Part shown: in pieces, positions 26,778 through 35,674 of the stretch
How the letters are laid out: each line of letters starts with the position of its first letter
How positions within the stretch are numbered: the first letter of the stretch is position 1
Source of the DNA: Cellulomonas sp. WB94
Lineage (GTDB): Bacteria > Actinomycetota > Actinomycetes > Actinomycetales > Cellulomonadaceae
Direction: 5' to 3'
Assembly (NCBI RefSeq): GCF_003115775.1
Contig: NZ_QEES01000002.1
Span: 434,001 to 498,000 of the forward strand
Length of the DNA: 64,000 bases
Program-made: the position numbers and the translations under genes
The notes under the pieces: model-generated
Seen by the model: only the letters and a program-made list of their open reading frames with translations
Database searches by the model: none
What the model was told of the DNA's origin: nothing

Positions 26778-27802
26778 ATCGGCCCGCCCTTGAGGTAGGA
26801 CGGCAGAGGGACGAACCCGCGGGCCGCGCCGGTGTCGTCGAGCAGGCGGCCCATCAGCTTGACGGTGCGCAGCACGACGGCGCGGTCGGCGATCTCGACG
26901 CCGGGCATCCGCTCCTCGAGCGTCGCCTCGAGCCGCTGGACGTCGTCGAGCGTCCGGGTCCACACGTCGACGGCCAGGTCGTACCGGCCGATGATCGCGA
27001 CCACGGCGCGGGCCTCGGAGAGCGTGGCGATCCGCTGGGCCGCCTTGTCGCGCTGCGACGCCGGGGTCCGCAGGAAGTACCACGCGGACATCGGGTACCC
27101 GGAGTGGCGGCGTGCGAGCTCGGCCCGGAACCGGAGCCGCCCGGTCCCGACCACCTCGGCGATGAGCTCGCGGGCGCGCCGTGGACGCACTCCCAGCACC
27201 TCGGCCAGCTGCGGTGCGGTCACCCTGCCGTCGCGGGCGAGCTCGCGGGCGACGTCTTCCATGAGCGGGGTCACCCGCGCGCGGTGGGACGGGGTCGGGT
27301 GGTGCGTGCCGAGACGCGCGCGTTCGGGTTCCGTGAGGCCGGGCAGACGCCAGCCGCTGCCGTCGACGTAGGTGCGCGTGACGGGGTGCGAGTGCACCGA
27401 CATGACCGTTCCGACGGGGTGCAGCCGCTCGAGCAGGAGCTGCGCGAGGGAGTCCTCGTCGCCGGCGATGACCGTGAGGACCAGCTCCCGGCTGCCGGCC
27501 GTCACGTCGATCGTGGCGATCTCGGGAACCTTGGCGAGCTCAGCCGCGATCGGCAGCACCTGGCCGGGCGGGATGCGCATCTCGACGAGCGCGACCCCGT
27601 GCCCCAGTGCCGCCGTCCCGGCCTGGAGGTTGGGCGCGGCGGTCAACCAGGCCACCCCGCTCCCCGACAGCCGGGCCCAGCGCCGCGCGAGGGTGAGCGG
27701 GCTCGGTCCCAGGACGGCGCCGAGCTCGGTCCAGGACGCGCGCGGTCGGACCTGCAGAGCGGCGATCAGACGTCGATCGTCGTCGTCCAGGACGGAATCC
27801 AT
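26774..27802 (-). CDS. Tandem AsnC/Lrp-type transcriptional regulator
   Basis: A 342-residue regulator with two copies of the AsnC architecture: helix-turn-helix plus ligand-binding half at about 5-145, then a second one at about 175-335. The first HTH reads DDDDRRLIAALQVRP and the second VAPQLAEVLGV-like. ATG at 27802 is used; the alternative GTG at 27817 falls inside an operator. It faces an amidohydrolase/MFS operon across a shared gap, so it likely controls that operon and itself, with an amino-acid-like effector. Confidence 0.85.
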   Translation of the reverse strand: MDSVLDDDDRRLIAALQVRPRASWTELGAVLGPSPLTLARRWARLSGSGVAWLTAAPNLQAGTAALGHGVALVEMRIPPGQVLPIAAELAKVPEIATIDVTAGSRELVLTVIAGDEDSLAQLLLERLHPVGTVMSVHSHPVTRTYVDGSGWRLPGLTEPERARLGTHHPTPSHRARVTPLMEDVARELARDGRVTAPQLAEVLGVRPRRARELIAEVVGTGRLRFRAELARRHSGYPMSAWYFLRTPASQRDKAAQRIATLSEARAVVAIIGRYDLAVDVWTRTLDDVQRLEATLEERMPGVEIADRAVVLRTVKLMGRLLDDTGAARGFVPLPSYLKGGPI

Positions 27803-27803
27803 C

Positions 27804-27831
27804 GGAAGTGCGGTCACTTCCGACCACTTCC
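27804..27831. promoter_or_regulatory. Three-part GGAAGTG operator between regulator and amidohydrolase
   Basis: Three copies of the same half-site: GGAAGTG at 27804-27810, CACTTCC at 27815-27821 and CACTTCC at 27825-27831. The first two form an 18-bp inverted repeat with a four-base spacer; the third repeats in direct orientation ten bases further, one helical turn. It lies immediately upstream of the regulator ATG and within the shared promoter region of the divergent amidohydrolase, as expected for autoregulation. Confidence 0.6.
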
Positions 27832-27914
27832 ATCGTCCATGTTCCCGATCGTAACGCTCTCCCTAGCCTGGAATCGTCCGAGACCGCCAGATCCGTCCTT
27901 CGAGAGGAGTCACC

Positions 27915-29135
27915 GTGCCCTCACTGGACCAGGTGCTCAGCCGCCTGGGTGCCACGCGCGCCTGGCAGGAGGAGCTCTACCTGCACCTGCACGCCCATCC
28001 CGAGCTGAGCCTTCACGAGGAGAAGACCCGAGCTCTTGTCGCCACCCGCCTGGGCGAGCTCGGCTACGAGGTCCGCACCCTCGGCGGCGGCGTCGTGGGG
28101 GTCCTCGCCAACGGCCCCGGGCCGGTGGTCCTCAGCCGCGCGGACATCGACGGGCTTCCCGTCACCGAGCAGACGGGACTGCCCTACGCCTCGACCGACA
28201 CCACGGTCGACGAGTCGGGCGACACCGTCGGTCTGATGCACGCGTGCGGTCACGACGTGCACATCACGAGCCTGCTCGGTGCCGCCGCGCTGCTCGCCGC
28301 GGAGCCCGGCGCATGGTCGGGGACGTTCGTCGCGCTCTTCCAGCCGGCCGAGGAGATCGCGGCGGGTGCGCGGGCGATGGTGGACGGCGGCCTGGTCGAT
28401 GCCGTCCCGCGCCCGGACGTGGTGTTCGGCCAGCACGTCCTCGGTCACACCGCAGGCGTGCTGGCCACCCAGGCCGGACCGGTCCTGTCCGCCGGCGACA
28501 GCGTGAAGGTCACCGTGTTCGGCAAGGGCTCGCACGGGTCCATGCCGCACCTGGGCGTCGACCCCGTCGTGCTGGCCTCGGCCATCGTCCTGCGCCTGCA
28601 GGCGATCGTGTCGCGCGAGGTCCCGCCCGGGGAGTTCGCCGTGGTGACGGTCGGTGCGCTCAACGCGGGGACCAAGAGCAACGTCATCCCCGACCGGGCC
28701 ACGCTGCTGGTCAACCTGCGCACCTACGACACCGAGACCAGGGCGCGTGTGGTCGCGGCCGTCGAGCGGGTGGTCCGCGGCGAGTGCGCCGCCGCCGGCT
28801 CGCCCCAGGAGCCGACGTTCGACTACTACGACCAGTTCCCCCTGACCGACAACGATCCTGACGTGACCAGCAAGGTCACCGACGCGTTCCGGGCCCACTT
28901 CGGCGCCGACCGCGTCGTGCCGCTGGGCCGGGTGCCCGCGAGCGAGGACTTCAGCCGGATCCCCGACGCGTTCGACGCGCCCTACACCTACTGGGGAGTC
29001 GGCGGCTTCGCGCCCGGGACCGCCGTGCCCAACCACTCGCCGTTCTTCGCACCACTCCTCCAGCCCACGCTCGACGCCGGTACCGAAGCCGTCGTCGTCG
29101 CCGCGATGGCCTACCTCGGAAAGGACCTCTCGTGA
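27915..29135 (+). CDS. M20-family amidohydrolase
   Basis: Metal-dependent N-acyl amino acid amidohydrolase / aminoacylase-like peptidase of 406 residues. The metal ligands are present: Cys and His in HACGHDVH, Glu-Glu in PAEEIAAG, His in GQHVLGH and the distal His in PNHSPFFAP. The dimerisation lid lies between about 180 and 300. GTG start at 27915 has GAGAGGAG upstream. The stop overlaps the MFS start by four bases. With the transporter and the AsnC-type regulator it suggests uptake and cleavage of an acylated or conjugated amino acid. Confidence 0.92.
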   Translation: MPSLDQVLSRLGATRAWQEELYLHLHAHPELSLHEEKTRALVATRLGELGYEVRTLGGGVVGVLANGPGPVVLSRADIDGLPVTEQTGLPYASTDTTVDESGDTVGLMHACGHDVHITSLLGAAALLAAEPGAWSGTFVALFQPAEEIAAGARAMVDGGLVDAVPRPDVVFGQHVLGHTAGVLATQAGPVLSAGDSVKVTVFGKGSHGSMPHLGVDPVVLASAIVLRLQAIVSREVPPGEFAVVTVGALNAGTKSNVIPDRATLLVNLRTYDTETRARVVAAVERVVRGECAAAGSPQEPTFDYYDQFPLTDNDPDVTSKVTDAFRAHFGADRVVPLGRVPASEDFSRIPDAFDAPYTYWGVGGFAPGTAVPNHSPFFAPLLQPTLDAGTEAVVVAAMAYLGKDLS

Positions 29136-30643
29136 ACGCCTCGCAGGCCGTCACCACGCCGGCCAAGCCCACCTACCAGGGCAACGACAAGCTCCTGGTC
29201 GGCATCGTCCTCGGCGTCCTCACGTTCTGGATGTTTGCCGGGACCGTCGGCACGGTCGCACGCACCATGCTGACCGACCTCAACGGAGGGCCGATCGACC
29301 AGATCACCCACCCGACGGTCAGCCTCAACCAGATGAACCTCGCGGTGTCGATCACCGCGCTGTTCTCCGGCCTGTTCATCGTCTTCATGGGCGGCCTGGC
29401 CGACCGGATCGGCCGCGTGCGGATCGCGATCGCCGGGAACGTGCTGGGGATCGCGGGGTCGCTCCTCCTCGTCTTCGCGGCCGGCGGTGCGGCGCTGCCC
29501 ATGCTTCTCACCGGTCGCGCCCTGCAGGGCCTCTCGGCAGCGTGCATCATGCCGGCGACCATGGCCCTGCTGAAGAGCTACTGGGACGGCGCAGAACGCC
29601 AGCGCGCGGTCTCGATGTGGTCGATCGGGTCGTGGGGCGGCTCGGGCGTCGCGGCGCTCTTCGGCGGCTTCGTCGCGTCGAACTACAACTGGCGGGCGAT
29701 CTTCTACGTGTCGATCGTCGTGTCGTTGGCGGCGATCGCGCTCATGTGGGGCACCCCCGAGAGCAAGGCCGAGGCCACGGCCCACCGGCGCTTCGACGCG
29801 CCCGGTCTGCTGATCTTCATGGTGACGGTCCTCGCCCTCATGGTCGTGCTCATCTTCGGGCGCCAGATCGGCTGGTCGAGCCCCAGCACGCTCGCCCTCG
29901 TCGCGGTCGCCGTCGTCGGCGCCGTGGTGTTCTTCCTGGTCGAGCGCTCGCGGTCCGGGCCGTTCATCGACTTCGGGCTGTTCAAGAACACGACCTTCAC
30001 CGGCGCGACCCTGTCGAACTTCCTGCTCAACGCCACCATCGGGTTGCTCATCGTGAGCCAGCAGATGCTGCAGATCGCCCGGCCCGAGCTGTTCGACCCG
30101 TGGAAGGCCGGCCTGCTCACCATCGGCTACGCCGTGGCGATCATCGGCTTCATCCGTGTCGGCGAGAAGCTGCTGCGCCGGTTCGGCCCGCGCAAGCCGA
30201 TGGTCTGGGGCGCGAGCATCGTCGCCCTCGCCTGCGTCGCGCTCGTCCCGACCAACCTGCTCGTCGGGCAGTACGAGGTCCTGGCCGTGATCGCGTACAC
30301 GCTGTTCGGCATCGGGCTCGCGTTCTACGCGACTCCGTCCACGGATGCGGCGCTGGCCAACCTCCCGCCGGCCCAGGCCGGGTCGGGCGCCGGCATCTAC
30401 AAGATGGCGTCCTCTCTCGGCGGGGCGATCGGTGCGGCTCTCTCGCTGACGATCTTCAGCTCGTTCCTCGGGTCCGGCGTCTCGATCGTCGGCGAGCTGC
30501 TCGTGACCCAGGGCATCCAGGAGAACGCCGCCGTACGGCAGGCCGGGATGGTGACGTTCCTGTTCAACCTCGTCCTGGCCCTCATCGCGGTCATCTCGAT
30601 CCTGGCGACGGTGCCCAAGGGCCGCACGTACAACAACGACTGA
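29132..30643 (+). CDS. MFS transporter of the multidrug (DHA2-like) type
   Basis: Membrane transporter of 503 residues with about 12-14 segments. It carries the family loop motif GGLADRIGRVRIA and an antiporter-like GRALQGLSAACIMPA segment in the fifth span. It begins at GTG 29132 overlapping the amidohydrolase stop (GTGA). The natural role is probably import or export of the compound handled by that enzyme, as both share a promoter. Confidence 0.9.
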   Translation: MNASQAVTTPAKPTYQGNDKLLVGIVLGVLTFWMFAGTVGTVARTMLTDLNGGPIDQITHPTVSLNQMNLAVSITALFSGLFIVFMGGLADRIGRVRIAIAGNVLGIAGSLLLVFAAGGAALPMLLTGRALQGLSAACIMPATMALLKSYWDGAERQRAVSMWSIGSWGGSGVAALFGGFVASNYNWRAIFYVSIVVSLAAIALMWGTPESKAEATAHRRFDAPGLLIFMVTVLALMVVLIFGRQIGWSSPSTLALVAVAVVGAVVFFLVERSRSGPFIDFGLFKNTTFTGATLSNFLLNATIGLLIVSQQMLQIARPELFDPWKAGLLTIGYAVAIIGFIRVGEKLLRRFGPRKPMVWGASIVALACVALVPTNLLVGQYEVLAVIAYTLFGIGLAFYATPSTDAALANLPPAQAGSGAGIYKMASSLGGAIGAALSLTIFSSFLGSGVSIVGELLVTQGIQENAAVRQAGMVTFLFNLVLALIAVISILATVPKGRTYNND

Positions 30644-30655
30644 CCGCTCGTCCAG

Positions 30656-30681
30656 GGGCGCGGCTCGACGGCCGCGCCCCC
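30656..30681. terminator. Hairpin terminator after the amidohydrolase/MFS operon
   Basis: A 10-bp G/C stem (30656-30665 with 30672-30681) with a six-base loop starts 13 bases after the MFS stop. No U-tract. Confidence 0.6.
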
Positions 30682-30715
30682 GCCGTCCGCACGGTGTGCA
30701 CAGGAGGCCCCCGAC

Positions 30716-31354
30716 ATGACCGGTACTCAGGTCGTCCTAGCGCTCGACCTGCTCGGGACGGTGACCTTCGCGCTCAACGGCGCGTTGACCGCGTCCCGAC
30801 GGGTCCGGCTCGACATCGTCGGCGTCCTGTCGCTCGGGGTGATCACGGCCGTCGGCGGTGGCCTGGTCCGCGACGTCCTGCTCGGCGCGACCCCACCGGC
30901 GGCGTTCGAGCACTGGTACTACCTCGCGGCTGCCGGCGCCGGCGCTGCCGCAGCCTGGGTGATCGCCCGACCGCCCCGGGGACTGCACCGGGCGATCGTC
31001 GTGCTGGACGCGATCGGCTTGTCGGTCTTCTGCGTCACCGGGGCGCACAAGGCGATCGAGCTCGGCCTCCAGCCTGCTCCCGCGATCCTCCTGGGAGCGA
31101 TCACCGCGGTGGGCGGCGGCACCCTGCGCGACGTCCTGGTGGGCGACGTGCCGTCGGTCCTGACCAGCGAGCTGTACGCCATCCCCGCCCTGGCGGGCGC
31201 CACGGTCGCAGCCCTCGCCGGCACGTCGACGGCCGCAGCCGCGCCCGCAGCCGTCCTCGGTGCTGTGCTGTGCTTCGCGATCAGGATGGTCGGGGTGCAC
31301 TTCGACCTGCACGCCCCCGCCCGCGACCCGCATGAGGCGCCGACCGACGAGTGA
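30716..31354 (+). CDS. TRIC-type (UPF0126/YicG) cation channel family protein
   Basis: Integral membrane protein of 212 residues with about seven segments and two internal repeats. The repeated signature GGGLVRDVLLG (near residue 48) and GGGTLRDVLVG (near 133) is diagnostic. Bacterial members are homotrimeric K+-type channels by comparison with animal TRIC. The C-terminus is a short His/Asp/Pro-rich tail. It stands alone, downstream of a terminator. Confidence 0.9.
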   Translation: MTGTQVVLALDLLGTVTFALNGALTASRRVRLDIVGVLSLGVITAVGGGLVRDVLLGATPPAAFEHWYYLAAAGAGAAAAWVIARPPRGLHRAIVVLDAIGLSVFCVTGAHKAIELGLQPAPAILLGAITAVGGGTLRDVLVGDVPSVLTSELYAIPALAGATVAALAGTSTAAAAPAAVLGAVLCFAIRMVGVHFDLHAPARDPHEAPTDE

Positions 31355-31370
31355 TCGAACCAGCGGTTCG

Positions 31371-32297
31371 CTACACCGAGCTCCGCACAGCGAGTGCGGC
31401 CCCGACCGCCGCGACCGGGGCGCCGGTTGGCGCGAGCAGCACCCGGTCGGCGATCGCCAGGCTGCGCAGCAGCCCGGAGACGTCGGCCTGCCGGCGCAGC
31501 ACGGCGCGGACCGCGTCGAGCAGCGGCTCCCCGACCTCAGCGACGCCGCCGCCGAGCACGACCCGCTCGACGTCGTACGTGAGGACGACCAGCCGCACGG
31601 CCGCCGCGACCGCCTCGACGAACGCGTCCCGGACGCCGACGGCCCGGGGGTCGCCCGCTGCCGCGGCCTCGAAGACCTCGTGCGAGGCCCGCAGCCCGGG
31701 ACCGACCGGCCAGGCCGCGTCGAGCGTCGAACCCGACGCGTAGAGCTCGAGGCAGCCGCGCTGACCGCAGGCGCACAGCGGCCCGGCCGGCTCGTAGGGC
31801 ACGTGGCCGATCTCGCCCGCGCCGCCCCGATAGCCGCGCCGGAGCCGCCCGTCGAGCACGACCCCGACCGCGACGCCCGTCCCGAGGGCGAGGTAGGCGA
31901 GGTCCGCGCCGAGCCCGAGCAGGTGCGCCGCACCGAGGGCCGCAGCGTTGACGTCGTTCTCGACCCGCACCGTGACCCCGTCCAGCGCGGTCGCAAGAAA
32001 CGCACCCAGCGGCACGTCACTCAGGTCCATGCCGAGGTTCACGGCATGCGACACGCTGCCCGTGCGCGGGTCGACCAGACCCGGAACCCCGACGCCCACG
32101 CCCGTGAGGTCGGCGGTGTCGATCCCCGCCGCGGCGGCCAGCTCACGGACCACCTGCGAGGCGCAAGCCACGACGCCGTCGGTGCCGCGCACGGTCGCTG
32201 CCCGCAACGTGCCGCGCACCGAGGACGTGGCGTCGAGCAGCACCCCGTCCACCTTGGTGCCCCCGATGTCGAGGCCGACGGACCAGCCGCTGCTCAT
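31371..32297 (-). CDS. ROK-family sugar kinase
   Basis: Glucokinase-like sugar kinase of 308 residues. ATP loop GLDIGGTKVDG at the start, the catalytic Asp region VENDVNAAALG, the substrate/zinc signature CACGQRGCLE with the upstream His in GEIGHVPYE. No DNA-binding domain, so it is the enzyme rather than the regulator. Its ATG overlaps the permease stop by four bases, making it the last gene of the sugar import operon and likely to phosphorylate the imported sugar. Confidence 0.9.
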   Translation of the reverse strand: MSSGWSVGLDIGGTKVDGVLLDATSSVRGTLRAATVRGTDGVVACASQVVRELAAAAGIDTADLTGVGVGVPGLVDPRTGSVSHAVNLGMDLSDVPLGAFLATALDGVTVRVENDVNAAALGAAHLLGLGADLAYLALGTGVAVGVVLDGRLRRGYRGGAGEIGHVPYEPAGPLCACGQRGCLELYASGSTLDAAWPVGPGLRASHEVFEAAAAGDPRAVGVRDAFVEAVAAAVRLVVLTYDVERVVLGGGVAEVGEPLLDAVRAVLRRQADVSGLLRSLAIADRVLLAPTGAPVAAVGAALAVRSSV

Positions 32298-33121
32298 CCC
32301 TTCACCGCCCCCGCCACGAGCCCGGAGGTCATGCGGTTCTGCACGACGAGGAAGAAGAGGATCACGGGCACGGCGATGAGTGTCGCACCCGCCATCACGA
32401 CGCCCCAGTCGGTGGCCCGGTCCGCCTCGACCAGACCCTGCAGCCAGAGCGGCAGCGTGCGCTGGGCCGGGTCGGTCATGACGACGAGCGCGAGGGTGTA
32501 CTCGTTCCACGCCTGCAGGAACCCGTAGACCCCGGCAGCCACGAGGCCCGGCGCGAGCAGGGGGAACGTGATGCGGAAGAAGGCGCCGGTGCGCGAGAGC
32601 CCGTCGACCATGCCCGCCTCCTCGAGCTCGATCGGGACGCCAGCGACGAACCCGCGCAGCATCCAGATCGTGAACGGCAGGATCGCTGCGACGTAGACGA
32701 TCGTCAGCCCGAGCACGGAGTTCACCAGCCGCCAGCTGTCGAGCATCTTGTACTGCGAGATGAACAGCCCCTCGGCCGGGATCATCTGCACGACGAGGAT
32801 CGCGACGATGAAGCCCTTGCGACCGCGGAAGCGGAACCGGCTCACCGCCAGGGCCGCGACGAACGCGAAGAGGATCGAGGCGACGACGGACAGCGCCGTC
32901 ACCGCGAGCGACACCCGGAACGACGTGACGAACGTCGAGTCCGCGAGCACGCGCCGGAAGTTCGACAGCGTGCCGTGCAGGGGGAAGAACGTCGGGGTCG
33001 GGGTCTGCAGCTTGTTGGTCGGCAGGAACGCGCTGGAGACCATCCAGTAGATCGGGAACGACCACGCGAGCGCGACGACCACCGCGAGGCTGCCGAGCAG
33101 CCAGCGCCCGACGCGGTTCAC
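32294..33121 (-). CDS. Sugar ABC transporter permease (MalG type)
   Basis: Inner-membrane permease of 275 residues with six segments. The EAA loop that docks the ATPase is visible as EEAGMVDGLSRTGAFFRIT near residue 165-183. It overlaps both neighbours by four bases. The ATPase subunit is not in the operon, as is usual for actinobacterial sugar importers that share a MsiK-like ATPase. Confidence 0.92.
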   Translation of the reverse strand: MNRVGRWLLGSLAVVVALAWSFPIYWMVSSAFLPTNKLQTPTPTFFPLHGTLSNFRRVLADSTFVTSFRVSLAVTALSVVASILFAFVAALAVSRFRFRGRKGFIVAILVVQMIPAEGLFISQYKMLDSWRLVNSVLGLTIVYVAAILPFTIWMLRGFVAGVPIELEEAGMVDGLSRTGAFFRITFPLLAPGLVAAGVYGFLQAWNEYTLALVVMTDPAQRTLPLWLQGLVEADRATDWGVVMAGATLIAVPVILFFLVVQNRMTSGLVAGAVKG

Positions 33122-34080
33122 AGCTCCTCCTCGCGCAGCATGCGGCGGATGTAGAGCCCCGTGAGCGCGAGGGTCAGGACGAGCATGATCGTCGCCATGG
33201 CTCCGGCCATCGAGAACTCCTTGGCGAGCGAGTAGATGTAGGTGCCCAGCAGGTGCGTCTCACGGGTGGGCGCCCCGGCCCGTTGCAGGACGTAGATCTG
33301 GGTGAAGACGCGCAGGTCCCAGATGACCTGCAGCAGCGCGACGACGAACAGCACGGGCTTGACCATCGGCACGGTTATGAGCCAGAACCGCTGCCAGCCG
33401 CCCGCACCGTCGAGCTCCGCGGCCTCCATCGTCTCCTCGGGCACCTGGAGCAGCCCCGCGAACACGGTGAAGACGACGAACGGCACGCTCATCCACACGA
33501 CGATGACGGTTGCGACGAAGTAGAACGACAGCGGCTGGATGAGCCACGAGTGGTACCGCATGCCGTCCATGCCGAACGGCTCCGCGAGCAGCCAGTTGAC
33601 GACGCCGTACTGCGAGTCGAACAGCCACTGCCAGACCGTCATCGTGGCCAGCACCGGCGTCCCCCACGCCAGCAGCATCCCCACCTGGAGCGTGATGCGC
33701 GCGGCCCTGCCCACCTTGGCCATGAGCACCGCGAGCGCCATCCCGATCGCCATCGTCACGACGGCATTGACCAGGCAGAACGCGAGCGACCGGGCTATCA
33801 CGCCCCACACGTACGGGTCGGTCAGCAGCTCGGTGTAGTTGCGCAGCCCGACCCACTCGGCCGGTCGGCCGAACTGCTGGGCCAGGCCGTACTCCTGGAA
33901 CGAGATGACCAGCTGGCGGGCGAGCGGGTAGCCGAGGCCGACCACCATCGCGACGGTCGCGGGGACGAGCAAGAGGTACACGCCGACGGGTCGGCGTCGC
34001 CGACGCGGGACCTGGTCGGCGGCGGTCCCGGTGAGCGGGACGGGTGGTGCGGGCACCGCGGCGGCGCGTGGCCGGGTCAT
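33118..34080 (-). CDS. Sugar ABC transporter permease (MalF type)
   Basis: Partner permease of 320 residues with six membrane segments and the EAA loop MEAAELDGAGGWQRFWLIT. The N-terminal ~45 residues are Pro/Arg-rich and cytoplasmic. ATG at 34080 is chosen; an upstream start at 34131 would only add Pro/Arg sequence. A gap of 147 bases, mostly a tandem repeat, separates it from the binding protein gene. Confidence 0.92.
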   Translation of the reverse strand: MTRPRAAAVPAPPVPLTGTAADQVPRRRRRPVGVYLLLVPATVAMVVGLGYPLARQLVISFQEYGLAQQFGRPAEWVGLRNYTELLTDPYVWGVIARSLAFCLVNAVVTMAIGMALAVLMAKVGRAARITLQVGMLLAWGTPVLATMTVWQWLFDSQYGVVNWLLAEPFGMDGMRYHSWLIQPLSFYFVATVIVVWMSVPFVVFTVFAGLLQVPEETMEAAELDGAGGWQRFWLITVPMVKPVLFVVALLQVIWDLRVFTQIYVLQRAGAPTRETHLLGTYIYSLAKEFSMAGAMATIMLVLTLALTGLYIRRMLREEEL

Positions 34081-34156
34081 GGCTGCTCCAGGGTGCGGTC
34101 GCGGGCTGGCCGGGGGTGGGGTGCGTCGCACAGGCGAGGCACCCCACCCTTCCGTA

Positions 34157-34241
34157 CGGTCGGTCGGGCTGGACGGTAGGTCGAGCCCGACGGTCGGTCG
34201 AGCGTGTCGGTCAGTCGAGCGGGCCGGTCAGTTGAGCGTGT
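34157..34241. repeat. 5 x 17-bp tandem repeat between binding protein and permease
   Basis: Five consecutive 17-bp units with core CGGTCGGTCGAGCG (starting 34157, 34174, 34191, 34208 and 34225), one to five changes per unit. The stop codon of the binding protein (34228-34230) falls inside the last unit. The array occupies most of the gap in the operon, where mRNA processing or expression differences between binding protein and permease are often set. Confidence 0.8.
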
Positions 34242-35586
34242 CGGCGATCAGCTTGTCGGCGTCGGCGGCCGTCGAGGCGAGGTCCGCCCCGCCGGCGATC
34301 TTCTGGAAGAAGTCCTCCAGGATCCGGGCGCCCTCGACGTCGGCCCACTTCTCGGCCGCGGGCGTCAGCTTTGCCCCGAGAGCCGCCGAGATCGCGGTGG
34401 TCGCGTACACGTCGGTGCCCATGGCTGCCGCGTCGTCGCTGTTCGCCGGGATCAGGCCGTTCTTGGCGAGCATGGTCTGGTAGTCCGTGCCGAACATGAT
34501 CCGCAGCAGGTTCTTGGCGAGCTCCTGGTGCGAGGACTTCGCCGGGATGGCGATGTTCGAGCCGCCGGCGAAGACGGTCGCGGACGTGCCCTTGGTCAGG
34601 CCCGGCAGCGGGAAGATGCCGGTCTTGTCCTCGTTGCACTTCTGCTGGTCGGCCAGGAGCGCCTTGGCGGCGTCGGACTTGTCGTCGGCGGCGACACCCT
34701 TGTTGCACTCGGGCAGGTCGATGCTCCACCGTGCCCAGGTCGGCGCGGAGAACATCGCGGCCTCACCGTTGTTGAACGGGACCCACGGCTCGTTCGAGTC
34801 GGCGTCCTTCGGTGCCTTGGTGCCCTCGGTGAACAGCTTCTGCACCTGGGCGAGCGCCTCCTGGGACTTCGGGCTGGACAGCGCGCCCTTCCAGGACGAG
34901 CCGTCCTTGACGGCCAGGTCGCCGCCGTACGTGTAGATCCACGCGGTGCCGTTGTACCAGTCCTGGCCGGGGAGCCAGAAGCCCGAGAAGTTCGGGGTGC
35001 CGGCCGGGTTCGCCGTCTGCAGCGCGATCGCCGCGGCGGTGAACTCGTCGAGCGTCGTCGGGACGGTGACGTTCGCGGCGGCGAAGAGGTCCTTGCGGTA
35101 GAAGACCGCGCGCGCACCGGAGTAGTACGGGACGGCGTAGAGCTTGCCGTCCGCCGAGCCGGCCGCCACGAAGCCGGGGAGCAGCTTGTCGCCACCGAGC
35201 TCGTCGTACATGCTCGAGATGTCGCTGAAGGCGCCCGCGTAGGTGAACGTCGGGGCCTGGGTGTTGCCGATCTCGACGAGGTCAGGGGTCTGGGACTCGG
35301 AGGCCAGCGCCGTCTGCAGGCGGGGCACCAGACCGTTCCAGTCCTGCTCCTCGATCACGAGCGTGGAGCCGGGGTTCTCGGCCGCGAAGGTGGTCGTCAG
35401 GTAGTCGCGCAGCTCCTGCGGCGTGTCCGTGCCGTTGAGCCAGAGCCGGATCTGGGCCGCGTCGGGGGTCGCCGCGCTCCCGGGTCCCGTGGTCGTGGCG
35501 GTCGTGCCGGTCGCTCCCGTGCTGCTGCACGCGGCGAGCGCGAGCATGCCTGCGACAGCGACAGTTCCAAGTCGTGCAGTTCTCAC
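34228..35586 (-). CDS. Sugar ABC transporter substrate-binding lipoprotein
   Basis: Extracellular solute-binding protein family 1 member, 452 residues. A lipoprotein signal with lipobox LAAC (Cys20) is followed by a Thr/Gly-rich linker and the two-lobe fold; characteristic segments are DLVEIGNTQAPTF, YAVPYYSGARAVFYRKD and GIFPLPG. First gene of the importer operon (binding protein, two permeases, ROK kinase). The nearby GH95 gene suggests a fucosylated or galactosylated oligosaccharide as ligand, which is inference. Confidence 0.93.
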   Translation of the reverse strand: MRTARLGTVAVAGMLALAACSSTGATGTTATTTGPGSAATPDAAQIRLWLNGTDTPQELRDYLTTTFAAENPGSTLVIEEQDWNGLVPRLQTALASESQTPDLVEIGNTQAPTFTYAGAFSDISSMYDELGGDKLLPGFVAAGSADGKLYAVPYYSGARAVFYRKDLFAAANVTVPTTLDEFTAAAIALQTANPAGTPNFSGFWLPGQDWYNGTAWIYTYGGDLAVKDGSSWKGALSSPKSQEALAQVQKLFTEGTKAPKDADSNEPWVPFNNGEAAMFSAPTWARWSIDLPECNKGVAADDKSDAAKALLADQQKCNEDKTGIFPLPGLTKGTSATVFAGGSNIAIPAKSSHQELAKNLLRIMFGTDYQTMLAKNGLIPANSDDAAAMGTDVYATTAISAALGAKLTPAAEKWADVEGARILEDFFQKIAGGADLASTAADADKLIADTLN

Positions 35587-35674
35587 GTTGCGGTCCTTCC
35601 CGGGGGTGTGCGGTGCACCAGAGGCACCGTCACGAGGTGTGGGTCGTCGGGGGTGCGGATCGACCGTCCGGTGG

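Noticed and set aside
25481-28861. A 1126-codon plus-strand open frame over mntH, the regulator and the amidohydrolase
   Set aside because: Shadow frame of three real genes; composition is Arg/Ala/Gly/Pro-rich with no domain.
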